DNA from: Archangium sp.
GTDB taxonomy: Bacteria > Myxococcota > Myxococcia > Myxococcales > Myxococcaceae
Direction: 5' to 3'
Length of the DNA: 34,878 nt
Assembly (NCBI GenBank): GCA_016792935.1
Contig: JAEUJS010000713.1
Coordinates: forward strand, 1-34,878
The first letter of the stretch is position 1, and each line of letters begins with the position of its first letter. Below are positions 14,648-22,260 of this stretch, piece after piece. The notes below the pieces were generated by a model that was not told the origin of the DNA, did not search any database, and saw nothing but the letters and a program-made list of their open reading frames with translations. The position numbers and the translations under genes were made by a program.

Positions 14648-17065
14648 TCACAGCGCGTCGGCCTGGCGTTTCAACAATGGCTTCTCGACGCCGTACACCT
14701 TCGCAGCCAGCGCCTTCACGCGCGTCACCGTCGCGCTCGCGTCTCGACCCAGCGCGCGCTCGGCCCACGCCTTCACCACCAGCGCCTGCACCGTGGCGTC
14801 ACAGTCCTCGACGTATTGCTTCTCAATCAGCGCGAGGTCACGGTTCGCCAACTCGAGCGCCTCTTCCTTCTTCCCGCGCGCAATCAACAACTCGACCTTC
14901 CGCGTCTCGAGCCACGCGTAGTGCCCCGAGTCCGTGCCATACGCCTTCTTCGCGATGCGCAGCGCCTCTTCGAGCAGCGGCTCAGCCGCGTCCCAGTTCC
15001 TCGCCTCGAGCTCGACCTGCGCCAGGTTGTGGAGCCCTTGCCCATACCGGCTGTGCTCCGTGCCGAGCAGCTTCTTCCGCACCGCGTTCACCTCGGTGAA
15101 CAACTTGCGCGCCTCATCGAGGTTGCCCTGGTTGAGCTCGATCCACCCGACGTGCGCGACGGAAATCATCGTCACCTGATGCTCGCGCCCGAACTGCTTC
15201 TCGTTCATCGCCAGCGATTCCTTCACCGGCACGCGCGCCTCGTCGTAACGCCCGAACGTGACCAGCGTCAGACAGAGCTGCTCGAGCGCATCGACGAGAT
15301 ACGAGCTGCCCGTCGCCGCGAGAATCGCGCGCTCCTGCGCGATGGCGTTCTGGTGCGCCTCGATGGCTCCCGCAACGTCATTGGCGTACCGCCGCGCGAT
15401 GCCCATCACGTGCCACGAATACGCGGTGTGCTCGTGCACGCCCTTTCCGTGAAAGGCCCATTCCATCGCGAGCGACTTCTCGGCCGCGGCGAGCCCCGCC
15501 TTCAGCTCGCCCATCTCGCATTCCGTCCCCGCCAACACGCGCAGCAGCTCACTGAGCGCCTCGTCGTCGGGCATCTTCTCGCGCTCGTACAGAGCGGCCG
15601 CGGCGAGCGCCTGCACCTTCGCGTGCTGCCACTCGCCCAGCCCCATGTACGTGTTGGTCAGCGACGAGCGCAGGAACGCCTCGACGTGTGGGTCGATCTT
15701 CTGCTTCTCCAACTTCTCCACCGCGTGGTCGAGCGCGACGCCGATGGTCGCTCCGCGCCCGCCCGCATTGTCGGAGTCGGCTTCCGCGAACACGTTCGCC
15801 AGGAACTCCGCTGAGGTCTTCGCGCGCTGCGCCTCGAGCTCCGCCGTACGTGCTGCCGCGCGAGCATCGAGGAAGAACCACAGCGACACCGACGCACCCG
15901 CGACGAGCGCCAGCACCAACAATGAGAGCGCCGCGACGAGCCCGCGATTGCGACGAACGAAGCGACCGGCTCGGTAGACACGACCGCCTCCGACAGCGCG
16001 CACGGGCTCGTACGCGAGCCACCGACGCAAATCGTCCGCGAGCGCATCGGCCGACGCGTACCGTTTCTCTGCGCTCACCTCGAGCGCACGCCCGACGATG
16101 GCATCGAGCTCGCGGCCGAATTTTCCATCGACGGAGACCAAGCGCGGAGACGGCTGCTGCTTCAACGCGCGCAACGTCTCGAGCGCCGTGCCGTGCGGAA
16201 CGATGGGCTTCTGGCCCGTCAGCAGCTCGAAGAGCATCACGCCGAGCGCGTAGACGTCGGTGCGAACGTCGACTCCGGCCTGCGGGTCGAACTGCTCGGG
16301 CGCCATGTACGCCGGAGTGCCCGCCACTTCCGCGCGTCGCTGACCGAGACCCGCGGCGATTCCGAAGTCGAGCACCTTGGGTGTGCCGTCGTTCGTGACG
16401 CGCACGTTGTCGGGCTTCAGGTCGCGGTGGACGAAGCCGCGCAGATGCGCGTGGTGCACCGCTTCGGCGACGTTCGCGAGCAGCTCGACGCGCGCGCGCA
16501 GGTCGAGCGCACGCGACTTCGCGAAGGTGGTGAGCGGCTCGCCTTCGACGAGCTCCATCGCGAAGTAGACGATGCCTTCGTGTTGACCCACCGCGTACAC
16601 GGGCGGAATTCCCGGGTGGGTCAGCGACGCGAGCGCCTGGGCTTCGAAGCGGAACCGTTCGAGCGCAGCGGGAGACACGAGCCACGGATGCAACGTCTTC
16701 AGCGCGACGACGCGGTCGGGCGTCTTCTGGCGGGCGCGGTACACGCTGCCCATGCCGCCGGAGCCGAGCTTCTCGAGCACTTCGTATTCACCGAGCTGCG
16801 TTGGATCTGCGCGCGCGGCAGACGGCAACTTCGGCGAGCCTTCGAGCGCGGAATCGAGCAGGTCGCGCGCGAGCAACCCGGCAGCGCCGCGCGTGTGAAA
16901 CACCTCGGAGCGGCCATCGACATCCAACATCGCGGCGAGCTCTTCCCGCAGGCCCGCGTCGAAGCCGGTCAGACTCTCGAGCCACGCCTTCGCTTGAGTG
17001 CGAGGGAGCTCACAGCCCTCGTCGAACAACTCCATCAAGCGCGCGTGACGCGTCGGAGACGACAT
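14648..17065 (-). CDS. Membrane-anchored Ser/Thr protein kinase with C-terminal TPR repeats
   Basis: This 805-residue protein has four parts. Residues 1-90 form a helical segment. A complete Hanks-type kinase domain follows at about 92-350: glycine loop GSGGMGSV at 101-108, Lys123 in VVALK, HRDLKPDN at 213-220, DFG at 233-235, and YMAPEQ in the activation segment. One transmembrane helix lies at about 376-399, and an outer part rich in TPR-like helices spans about 420-780 (LGEWQHAKVQALAAAALYE, NWDAAEPLLEEALRIAKKAY). All catalytic residues are present, so it should be active. Orientation implies a cytoplasmic kinase and a periplasmic TPR sensor. I chose the ATG opening MSSPTRHARLMELFDEG; an upstream ATG would add 24 unlikely residues. 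The sigma-factor gene follows 34 bases downstream. Confidence 0.93.
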   Translation of the reverse strand: MSSPTRHARLMELFDEGCELPRTQAKAWLESLTGFDAGLREELAAMLDVDGRSEVFHTRGAAGLLARDLLDSALEGSPKLPSAARADPTQLGEYEVLEKLGSGGMGSVYRARQKTPDRVVALKTLHPWLVSPAALERFRFEAQALASLTHPGIPPVYAVGQHEGIVYFAMELVEGEPLTTFAKSRALDLRARVELLANVAEAVHHAHLRGFVHRDLKPDNVRVTNDGTPKVLDFGIAAGLGQRRAEVAGTPAYMAPEQFDPQAGVDVRTDVYALGVMLFELLTGQKPIVPHGTALETLRALKQQPSPRLVSVDGKFGRELDAIVGRALEVSAEKRYASADALADDLRRWLAYEPVRAVGGGRVYRAGRFVRRNRGLVAALSLLVLALVAGASVSLWFFLDARAAARTAELEAQRAKTSAEFLANVFAEADSDNAGGRGATIGVALDHAVEKLEKQKIDPHVEAFLRSSLTNTYMGLGEWQHAKVQALAAAALYEREKMPDDEALSELLRVLAGTECEMGELKAGLAAAEKSLAMEWAFHGKGVHEHTAYSWHVMGIARRYANDVAGAIEAHQNAIAQERAILAATGSSYLVDALEQLCLTLVTFGRYDEARVPVKESLAMNEKQFGREHQVTMISVAHVGWIELNQGNLDEARKLFTEVNAVRKKLLGTEHSRYGQGLHNLAQVELEARNWDAAEPLLEEALRIAKKAYGTDSGHYAWLETRKVELLIARGKKEEALELANRDLALIEKQYVEDCDATVQALVVKAWAERALGRDASATVTRVKALAAKVYGVEKPLLKRQADAL

Positions 17066-17168
17066 GCGTCGCACGAAATAGACGCCGCGGGCGTTCAAGG
17101 GAAGAGCCGCGCCACGAGAACCATGCACGACGTCCACGAAATCGCGCGACGAAACCCGTAACGGCGAA

Positions 17169-17762
17169 TCAGGTGCAGTTGTTGTTGAGGCACTCGCACT
17201 TGCGTGTGCCGGCTTCGCACACGAGCTGACACGACTCGCAGGCGATGGAACACGAAGCGTTCGCCGCGCAGGTCAGTTTGCCGCGTTGTTTCGTGGTCAC
17301 CAGGCAGTCGGAGCCAGACTCACAGCTCACCGTCGCGTCGTGGCCCGCTCCGAAGATGCACCGTCCGTTCGCCGCGCACGTCAGCGCGGCGCGGTCACCG
17401 GCGGTGATGAGCGCGGTGTTCCCACCTTCGAGCGTCGAGGCGACCGTCACCTTCGCGTCGTGGCCAACGACCAAGGTGCACGGCGTGTTCGTGCCGCAGG
17501 TGACAGTGGCGCGATCTCCGAGGTCACCGCCGCAGCTCAGCCCCTGCGCGCAGTCGACGGTCGCGTCATGCCCGCCGGTGTACGAGCACCGCGCGTTGTC
17601 TCCACAGCTGAGACGGCACCGGTCGCAGGCTGGCACGTCGCAGTAGTACGGAGAGTCGACGGAGGTACCCGCGACTTTGCACGTGCACGCGGCTCCGCTG
17701 CATTTCGCCGGTGGCGTGCATGCGGTCGCGACGAACATGAAGACGATGAGCAGTCTGATCAT
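17169..17762 (-). CDS. Cysteine-rich lipoprotein with GHDA repeats
   Basis: This 197-residue protein has a signal peptide ending VATAC (Cys15), suggesting lipidation, and a mature part holding about 28 cysteines. Short units recur: GHDATV, GHDAKV and GHDATV, alternating with GDxAxxxCxxxxxC (for example LGDRATVTCGTNTPC and AGDRAALTCAANGRC). The regular spacing suggests a disulphide-stabilised solenoid outside the cell. I do not recognise a named family. Its ATG overlaps the stop of the upstream lipoprotein gene by 3 bases (ATGA arrangement), so the two are translationally coupled, and the kinase gene follows about 100 bases downstream. Confidence 0.75.
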   Translation of the reverse strand: MIRLLIVFMFVATACTPPAKCSGAACTCKVAGTSVDSPYYCDVPACDRCRLSCGDNARCSYTGGHDATVDCAQGLSCGGDLGDRATVTCGTNTPCTLVVGHDAKVTVASTLEGGNTALITAGDRAALTCAANGRCIFGAGHDATVSCESGSDCLVTTKQRGKLTCAANASCSIACESCQLVCEAGTRKCECLNNNCT

Positions 17763-18916
17763 CTGCGGCCTCTCGCGATGAGCGGGCCTGCGCCGTCACC
17801 ACCCGCGATGAAAATCTCATTCGGCGTGGTCACGTGCACCACGCGACCCGTCGAGCCGCTGCCGAAGCCGGGGAACTTGTCTCCGAGCGGGCGGAACTGC
17901 GTGCCGTTCCACAGCAGGCCGTTTCCGACGCCATTGGTCGACGTGTAGTAGCCGACCGCGAACACCTCGTCGCCGCGCAGACCGCCCACCGCGTGGAAGA
18001 GCTGGCCCGCGCCGGGCATCGAGATGCGCGCGATGCTCGAGCCCGTGCCGCGCGCGACGTAGTCACTCGGGCCGACGACGTACGTGCTGCCTTCGACGAA
18101 CGCGCCGCCGTAGTAAATCGTGAAGTTGTTGCTGAGCGGAACGGCGGTGGCGGCGCCCTGGTCGTAGAAGACCATCGCGTCTTCTCCAGCGATGTAGAGC
18201 CCGCCGTTGCTGTCGAACCAACAGGCGCGCGGAGAGTCGATCGGCAAGTTCGAGTTCGTCCGCGTCCACATCGAGCCGTTCCACTCGAAGAGCTGTCCGC
18301 GGTCTTGCGTGTCGCTGACGACGGCGGTGATTTGGTTCGGGCCGCGGCCGCAGAGCGCTTCGCCGAAGAGGTTCCAGTTCATGCCGCTGTTGAGCAGGTC
18401 GAGCGTCTGGAAGTCGGCTTCCTGCGTGCAGCCGCTCGTGCACGTGCGAATGGAGCGCGTCTGAATCATCACGACGGTTCCGCCGGACGCGTAGAGGTCC
18501 TTCGCTCCGTATTGGAAGGCGAACTGCCAGGTGAAGACGCCGCCCGTGGAGTGAAAGAGGTGACCGGTGTCTTGAATCGCCCAGAGGTCGTTCGTGCTGC
18601 CGCTCAGGCCGATGATGTACGAGGTGCTGGTTGCTCCGCTCAGGCCCATCGCGGCCCAGGTGAGCGGGGCGAGTCCACCGCCGCCGCCGGTTGCTGTTCC
18701 GCCGCCTCCAGTGGTGCCGCCACCTGTTGCTCCGCCTCCCGTCGCTCCTCCGCCGCCTCCGTTTGCTCCACCGGTCGTGCCTGCGCCTGTGCCGCCGCCG
18801 ATGCCTCCGCCGAAGAACGGATTTCCTCCGCCTCCGCCAGTGCCTCCGTCTCGTTGCGGCGTGAGTGGGCCGCATGCGCTGGCGAAGACGGTGAGTGCGA
18901 GGAGGGCGCGCTTCAT
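17759..18916 (-). CDS. Lipoprotein with Gly-rich linker and beta-propeller-like domain
   Basis: This 385-residue protein starts with a lipoprotein signal (MKRALLALTVFASAC, Cys15). A low-complexity Gly/Thr/Ala linker follows at about residues 24-80 (runs such as GGGATGGGATGGGTTGGGG), then about 300 residues of short beta-strand units (TNDLWAIQDTGHLFHSTGG, GDEVFAVGYYTSTNG, TPNEIFIAGGDGAG) resembling propeller or BNR-type repeats. Such linkers typically let a surface domain stand off the outer membrane. A CTSGC and three further cysteines could form disulphides. Function unknown. It is coupled to the Cys-rich lipoprotein gene, and the two probably form one surface complex. The ATG at 18916 was chosen because it opens the signal peptide; the frame continues upstream through repeat R4 without coding signs. 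Confidence 0.8.
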   Translation of the reverse strand: MKRALLALTVFASACGPLTPQRDGGTGGGGGNPFFGGGIGGGTGAGTTGGANGGGGGATGGGATGGGTTGGGGTATGGGGGLAPLTWAAMGLSGATSTSYIIGLSGSTNDLWAIQDTGHLFHSTGGVFTWQFAFQYGAKDLYASGGTVVMIQTRSIRTCTSGCTQEADFQTLDLLNSGMNWNLFGEALCGRGPNQITAVVSDTQDRGQLFEWNGSMWTRTNSNLPIDSPRACWFDSNGGLYIAGEDAMVFYDQGAATAVPLSNNFTIYYGGAFVEGSTYVVGPSDYVARGTGSSIARISMPGAGQLFHAVGGLRGDEVFAVGYYTSTNGVGNGLLWNGTQFRPLGDKFPGFGSGSTGRVVHVTTPNEIFIAGGDGAGPLIARGRR

Positions 18917-18970
18917 GCGGGTGCGAACTAGCAGATCCTCTCTCGCGAAAACGAGGGCTGCACTGCGCGA

Positions 18971-19019
18971 CTTCCCCTCACCCCAACCCTCTCCCGCAGG
19001 GGCGGGAGAGGGAGTCCGC
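18971..19019. repeat. Short palindromic repeat R4
   Basis: This unit is nearly identical to R2, including the leading CGACTTCCCCTCACCC and stem CCCTCTCCCGC / GCGGGAGAGGG. It sits between the stop of the 19036-19560 gene and the start of the lipoprotein gene, where it could also end transcription of the former. Confidence 0.8.
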
Positions 19020-19035
19020 ACCGCGAGCCCTCTGA

Positions 19036-19560
19036 TCAGTCGCAGCGAATGGACTTCGTCACTCGCGCGAAGAACGCGTCGTGCACGTTCGGCTTGTCCG
19101 ACTCGCTCTCCATCGTCACGCGCACCACGAGCCCGCGATGCGGAAAAATCAACGCCACCAACTTCCGCGCCGGCGAGTGCATCGGACCTCCTCCGGTTCC
19201 ATCGACGGTCTCGACGCACTGAATGTCTTGCGCCGCCTTCGTGACGACGACCTTCTGCGCCTTCTTCCCGCACACCGTCGTCTGCTCGGTCTTCCAGAAC
19301 GTCCACGGCGGGCTCGGATGATCGAGCTTCAGCGCCTCGAGTCCTTCGCTCTTCTCCGCGCGCACGTTGACGATGAACACCTCGTTCGGTCCCGTGATGA
19401 GCGACGTGAACTGCGTGCTCCCGCCCGTGTCCCACTTGTTCTCGGTCACGAACTCGCTCGGAAATTCGACGCGCACCTGCTCGATGGTGCGCACGTTCCA
19501 CGCTGGAGGCGTTTCGCCACCGTCCACCGCCAACAACACCGAGACGAGCAGCTGAATCAT
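19036..19560 (-). CDS. Secreted or periplasmic protein of unknown function
   Basis: This 174-residue protein begins with a short hydrophobic segment (MIQLLVSVLLAVDGG) that may be a signal peptide. The rest has alternating strands and includes VRVEFPSEFV, TGPNEVFIVNVRAEK, VCGKKAQKVVVTKAAQDIQCVET and LIFPHRGLVVRVTMES. The two cysteines (about 97 and 115) could pair. The pattern is that of a small periplasmic domain handling a noisy positive-strand beta sheet, but I do not recognise a family. It is divergent from the GST gene with 53 bases between their starts. Confidence 0.7.
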   Translation of the reverse strand: MIQLLVSVLLAVDGGETPPAWNVRTIEQVRVEFPSEFVTENKWDTGGSTQFTSLITGPNEVFIVNVRAEKSEGLEALKLDHPSPPWTFWKTEQTTVCGKKAQKVVVTKAAQDIQCVETVDGTGGGPMHSPARKLVALIFPHRGLVVRVTMESESDKPNVHDAFFARVTKSIRCD

Positions 19561-19613
19561 CTTCGAAGGAGTGTACTCACCGCGCGAAGAAGCACGGTGT
19601 AGGAACCCGCCTC

Positions 19614-20252
19614 ATGACCGATGCACTGACGCTGTACGTCGACGCGAACTACGAATCACCGTGGGCGCTGTGCGCGTTCGTCGCACTCGAAGAGAAGAAG
19701 CTCACCTACACGCTGGCCACCAAATCGCTCTCGAAGAAGGAGACGTTCGCTCCCGGCTACGAGGCGCGCACGCAGCGTGTCCCGGCGTTGCAGCGCGGGA
19801 ATTTCTGGCTCGCCGAATCGGTCGCCATCGCCGAATACCTCGCCGAGTCGTTTCCGTTTCCGGACCACCCGCGCATTTTTCCGGAGAACCTCGAGCAGCG
19901 CGCGACGTGCCGTGAAGTGCAGCACTGGTTGCGCACCGACTTGATGCCGCTGCGTCAGGAACGGCCCACCACCACGCTGTGGTTCGAGCAGCGCCTCGTG
20001 AAGTTGAGCGACGCCGCGAAGGAGAGCGGCAAGCGCCTCACCGACGTCGCCTCGACGCTCATCAAGCCGGGGCAGACGACGTTGTTCGAGTCGTGGTGCA
20101 TCGCAGACGTGGACCTCGCGCTCGCGCTGCAGCGGCTGCATCACAACGGTGACTCGATTCCCGAGCACCTCGTCGCGTACGCGAAGGCCAACTGGGAGCG
20201 GCCGAGCGTGAAGAAGTGGCACGCGCTCCCTCGTGAGCGGAGACCGGTCTGA
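19614..20252 (+). CDS. yfcF: YfcF-like glutathione S-transferase
   Basis: This 212-residue protein matches E. coli YfcF closely in length and landmarks. The N-terminal thioredoxin-like domain has LYVDANYESPWALCAFVALEE (two parts of the same helix-strand unit), RVPALQ with the cis-Pro, and ESVAIAEYL for glutathione binding. The C-terminal helical domain has QHWLRTDLMPLRQERPTT and LFESWCIADVDLALALQRL. YfcF has glutathione-dependent peroxidase and transferase activity and aids oxidative stress resistance; the same role is inferred. AGGAA at 19601-19605 gives a good ribosome site. The stop overlaps the ATG of the next gene by one base, so the two are coupled. Confidence 0.92.
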   Translation: MTDALTLYVDANYESPWALCAFVALEEKKLTYTLATKSLSKKETFAPGYEARTQRVPALQRGNFWLAESVAIAEYLAESFPFPDHPRIFPENLEQRATCREVQHWLRTDLMPLRQERPTTTLWFEQRLVKLSDAAKESGKRLTDVASTLIKPGQTTLFESWCIADVDLALALQRLHHNGDSIPEHLVAYAKANWERPSVKKWHALPRERRPV

Positions 20253-20953
20253 TGCCAGGCAAGACGATTGCGGTGCAGTTCGCGATGGCAGGAGAGGCAA
20301 CTCCGTTTCTCGAGAGCGGCGGAGGTGCGTTCACCAGGTTGCCGGCCGATGGCACGTTCGGCTTTCAGTACCACCGGCGCGGAGACCTCATCGTCGCGTT
20401 CCCCGGCGCGCATCCACGCTTCGGAGTCGACGCGATTGGGAGCGTGACTGCCGCGCTGCTGACCAACGCGGTCATCAATCGCTTCTCTCCTGGGCGGATG
20501 ATCAACGCGGGGACTGCGGGGGGATTCGCGTCACGCGGCGGTGCGATTGGTGACGTGTATCTCGGCTCGTCGCCTGTCGTGTTTCACGACCGGCGCATCG
20601 GGTTGCCTGGCTTCGAGGCGATGGGCGTGGGCAGCTTTCCGGTCGAGTGTGATGCGGCGCTCGCGGCGAAGATTGGCGCGAAGGTCGGCGTCGTCACGAC
20701 CGGCGATTCGCTCGATGCGACTTTGGAAGACTTGAAGCGCATGGATGCCAGCGGCGCGCACGTGAAGGAGATGGAGGCGGCTTCTGTCGCGTTGGTGTGT
20801 GAGCGCCACAAGTTGCCGTTGATCATCATCAAGGCGATCACCGACCTGGTGGATCACCACGAGTCGACTGCTGATCAGTTCACGCGGAACTATGCGCTGG
20901 CGACGGTCAAGCTGAGTGAGGCGTTGAGCAAGGCCGTCGCTGGACTGAGCTGA
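20252..20953 (+). CDS. 5'-methylthioadenosine/S-adenosylhomocysteine nucleosidase
   Basis: This 233-residue protein belongs to the PNP/UDP phosphorylase superfamily, MTA/SAH nucleosidase type. It shows NAGTAGGF (85-92), the ribose-binding VKEMEAASVAL (about 171-181) with EME, and the catalytic Asp198 in KAITDLVD. It would hydrolyse methylthioadenosine or SAH to adenine and a thioribose product. The adenine could be salvaged by the Apt encoded about 770 bases downstream. The long loop between the glycine motif and EME is closer to plant-type MTN than to E. coli Pfs. The ATG overlaps the last base of the GST stop. Confidence 0.88.
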   Translation: MPGKTIAVQFAMAGEATPFLESGGGAFTRLPADGTFGFQYHRRGDLIVAFPGAHPRFGVDAIGSVTAALLTNAVINRFSPGRMINAGTAGGFASRGGAIGDVYLGSSPVVFHDRRIGLPGFEAMGVGSFPVECDAALAAKIGAKVGVVTTGDSLDATLEDLKRMDASGAHVKEMEAASVALVCERHKLPLIIIKAITDLVDHHESTADQFTRNYALATVKLSEALSKAVAGLS

Positions 20954-20954
20954 C

Positions 20955-20985
20955 TGCCCCTCACCCTGACCCTTCGCGCTCGTCG
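20955..20985. repeat. Partial short palindromic repeat R5
   Basis: The 39-base gap between convergent genes contains GCCCCTCACCCTGACCCTTC, the left part of the R2/R4 unit, but the right arm is missing and replaced by CGCTCGTCGACTCGC. It looks like a decayed copy. Confidence 0.55.
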
Positions 20986-20992
20986 ACTCGCT

Positions 20993-21688
20993 TCACTTCA
21001 TGCCGACGAAAATCTCGTGCACGTCGTCATCCTCATCGAGCTCGGCGAGGAACTTCTCGACGTCCTTCATGTGCTCCGCCGCCACGCTGACCGGATTCTT
21101 CGCGCGCCACACGAGCGCAGCGGACGCAATCTTCCAACCCGCCGCCTCCAGCGCCTTGCGGACGACGTCGAGGTCCGCCGGCGCCGTATAGAAATGAGTG
21201 ACGCCTTCCTCGCCTGGCTCCAGGTCCTGAGCGCCGGCCTCGATGGCCGCGGTCTCGGCATCAGCACCCGCAGGTCCGGTGGCGTCGATGGCGCCGAGGC
21301 GATCGAAATCCCACGTGACCGCTCCAGTGGCCGCGAGCTGGCCGAGCCGGAAAATGCCACGCACGTTCGCCGCGGTGCGCTGGCGATTCTCGGTCAGACA
21401 CTCGACGACGACCGGCACGCGGTGCGGACCAAAGCCCTCGTACGTCACCGTCTCGTAGTTCACCTGCTCATCGAGCAGACCCGCGCCCTTCTTGATGACG
21501 CGGTCGAGCGTGTCCTTCGTCATGTTGACGCTCTTCGCGTAGTCGATGGCGATGCGGAGCTTGGCGTTCATCGACGGGTCCGCTCCGCCCTTCGCGGCAA
21601 TCATCACTTCCTTCGCCGCCTTCGAGAGGAGCTTCGCCTTCGCCTTGTTGTTGGTCTCGCGACCCTTCTGCTTCCATTGAGCGCCCAT
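20993..21688 (-). CDS. YebC/PmpR-family protein
   Basis: This 231-residue protein is a clear YebC/TACO1 family member: MGAQWKQKGRETNNKAKA at the N terminus, then SKAAKEVMIAAKGGADPSMN, RIAIDYAKSVNMTKDTLDR, YEGFGPHRVPVVVECLTENR and the domain end VWRAKNPVSV. Family members act as DNA-binding regulators (PmpR) or, as recently shown for YebC2 in Bacillus, as ribosome-associated factors easing proline-stretch translation. Which applies here is not decided by the sequence. It is divergent from apt with under 30 bases between starts. Confidence 0.9.
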   Translation of the reverse strand: MGAQWKQKGRETNNKAKAKLLSKAAKEVMIAAKGGADPSMNAKLRIAIDYAKSVNMTKDTLDRVIKKGAGLLDEQVNYETVTYEGFGPHRVPVVVECLTENRQRTAANVRGIFRLGQLAATGAVTWDFDRLGAIDATGPAGADAETAAIEAGAQDLEPGEEGVTHFYTAPADLDVVRKALEAAGWKIASAALVWRAKNPVSVAAEHMKDVEKFLAELDEDDDVHEIFVGMK

Positions 21689-21717
21689 GCCGGAGCGTGG
21701 ATAGCATGCGCGCGCTC

Positions 21718-22257
21718 ATGACCGACTCCGAGTTGATCAGCAGCGCCATTCGTTCCATCCCCGACCACCCGAAGCCGGGCATCCTCTTCCGCGACGTCAC
21801 GACGCTGCTCGGTCACGCGCTCGCGTTCCGCACGAGCATCGACCTGCTCTGCGCGCAGGCACGCACGCTCGAGCCACAGAAAGTCGCCGGCCTCGAGTCA
21901 CGCGGCTTCATCTTCGGAGCCGCCGTCGCCGCCCAGCTCGGCCTCGCCTTCGTTCCCATTCGCAAGAAGGGAAAGCTCCCCGCGAAGGTGATTCGCCAGC
22001 AGTACGCGCTCGAATACGGCACCGATGAGCTCGAGGTGCACGTCGACGCGGTGCAACCCAAAGAGCGCGTGCTCGTCATCGATGACCTCATCGCGACCGG
22101 AGGCACCGCGCTCGCGGCCCTCGCGCTGCTGGAAAAACTCGACGCGCACACCGTTGGAGCGAGCTTCGTCATCGACCTTCCCGACCTCGGCGGCGCGCAG
22201 AAACTCGCCGCACGCGGTCTCGCTGTGCACTCGCTCATCTCCTTTCCGGGGCACTGA
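21718..22257 (+). CDS. apt: Adenine phosphoribosyltransferase
   Basis: This 179-residue protein has the family opening IRSIPDHPKPGILFRDVTTLL, the loop GLESRGFIFGAAVA, and the PRPP-binding signature VLVIDDLIATGGTAL with Asp122-Asp123. It converts adenine and PRPP to AMP. I chose the ATG at 21718 because homologues begin about ten residues before the IPDHPKPG motif; ATG 21706 and GTG 21697 are in-frame alternatives. The gap to the divergent yebC-like gene is very short. The next gene starts 3 bases after this stop, so apt heads an apparent operon with a membrane protein and an aminopeptidase. Confidence 0.94.
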   Translation: MTDSELISSAIRSIPDHPKPGILFRDVTTLLGHALAFRTSIDLLCAQARTLEPQKVAGLESRGFIFGAAVAAQLGLAFVPIRKKGKLPAKVIRQQYALEYGTDELEVHVDAVQPKERVLVIDDLIATGGTALAALALLEKLDAHTVGASFVIDLPDLGGAQKLAARGLAVHSLISFPGH

Positions 22258-22260
22258 CCA

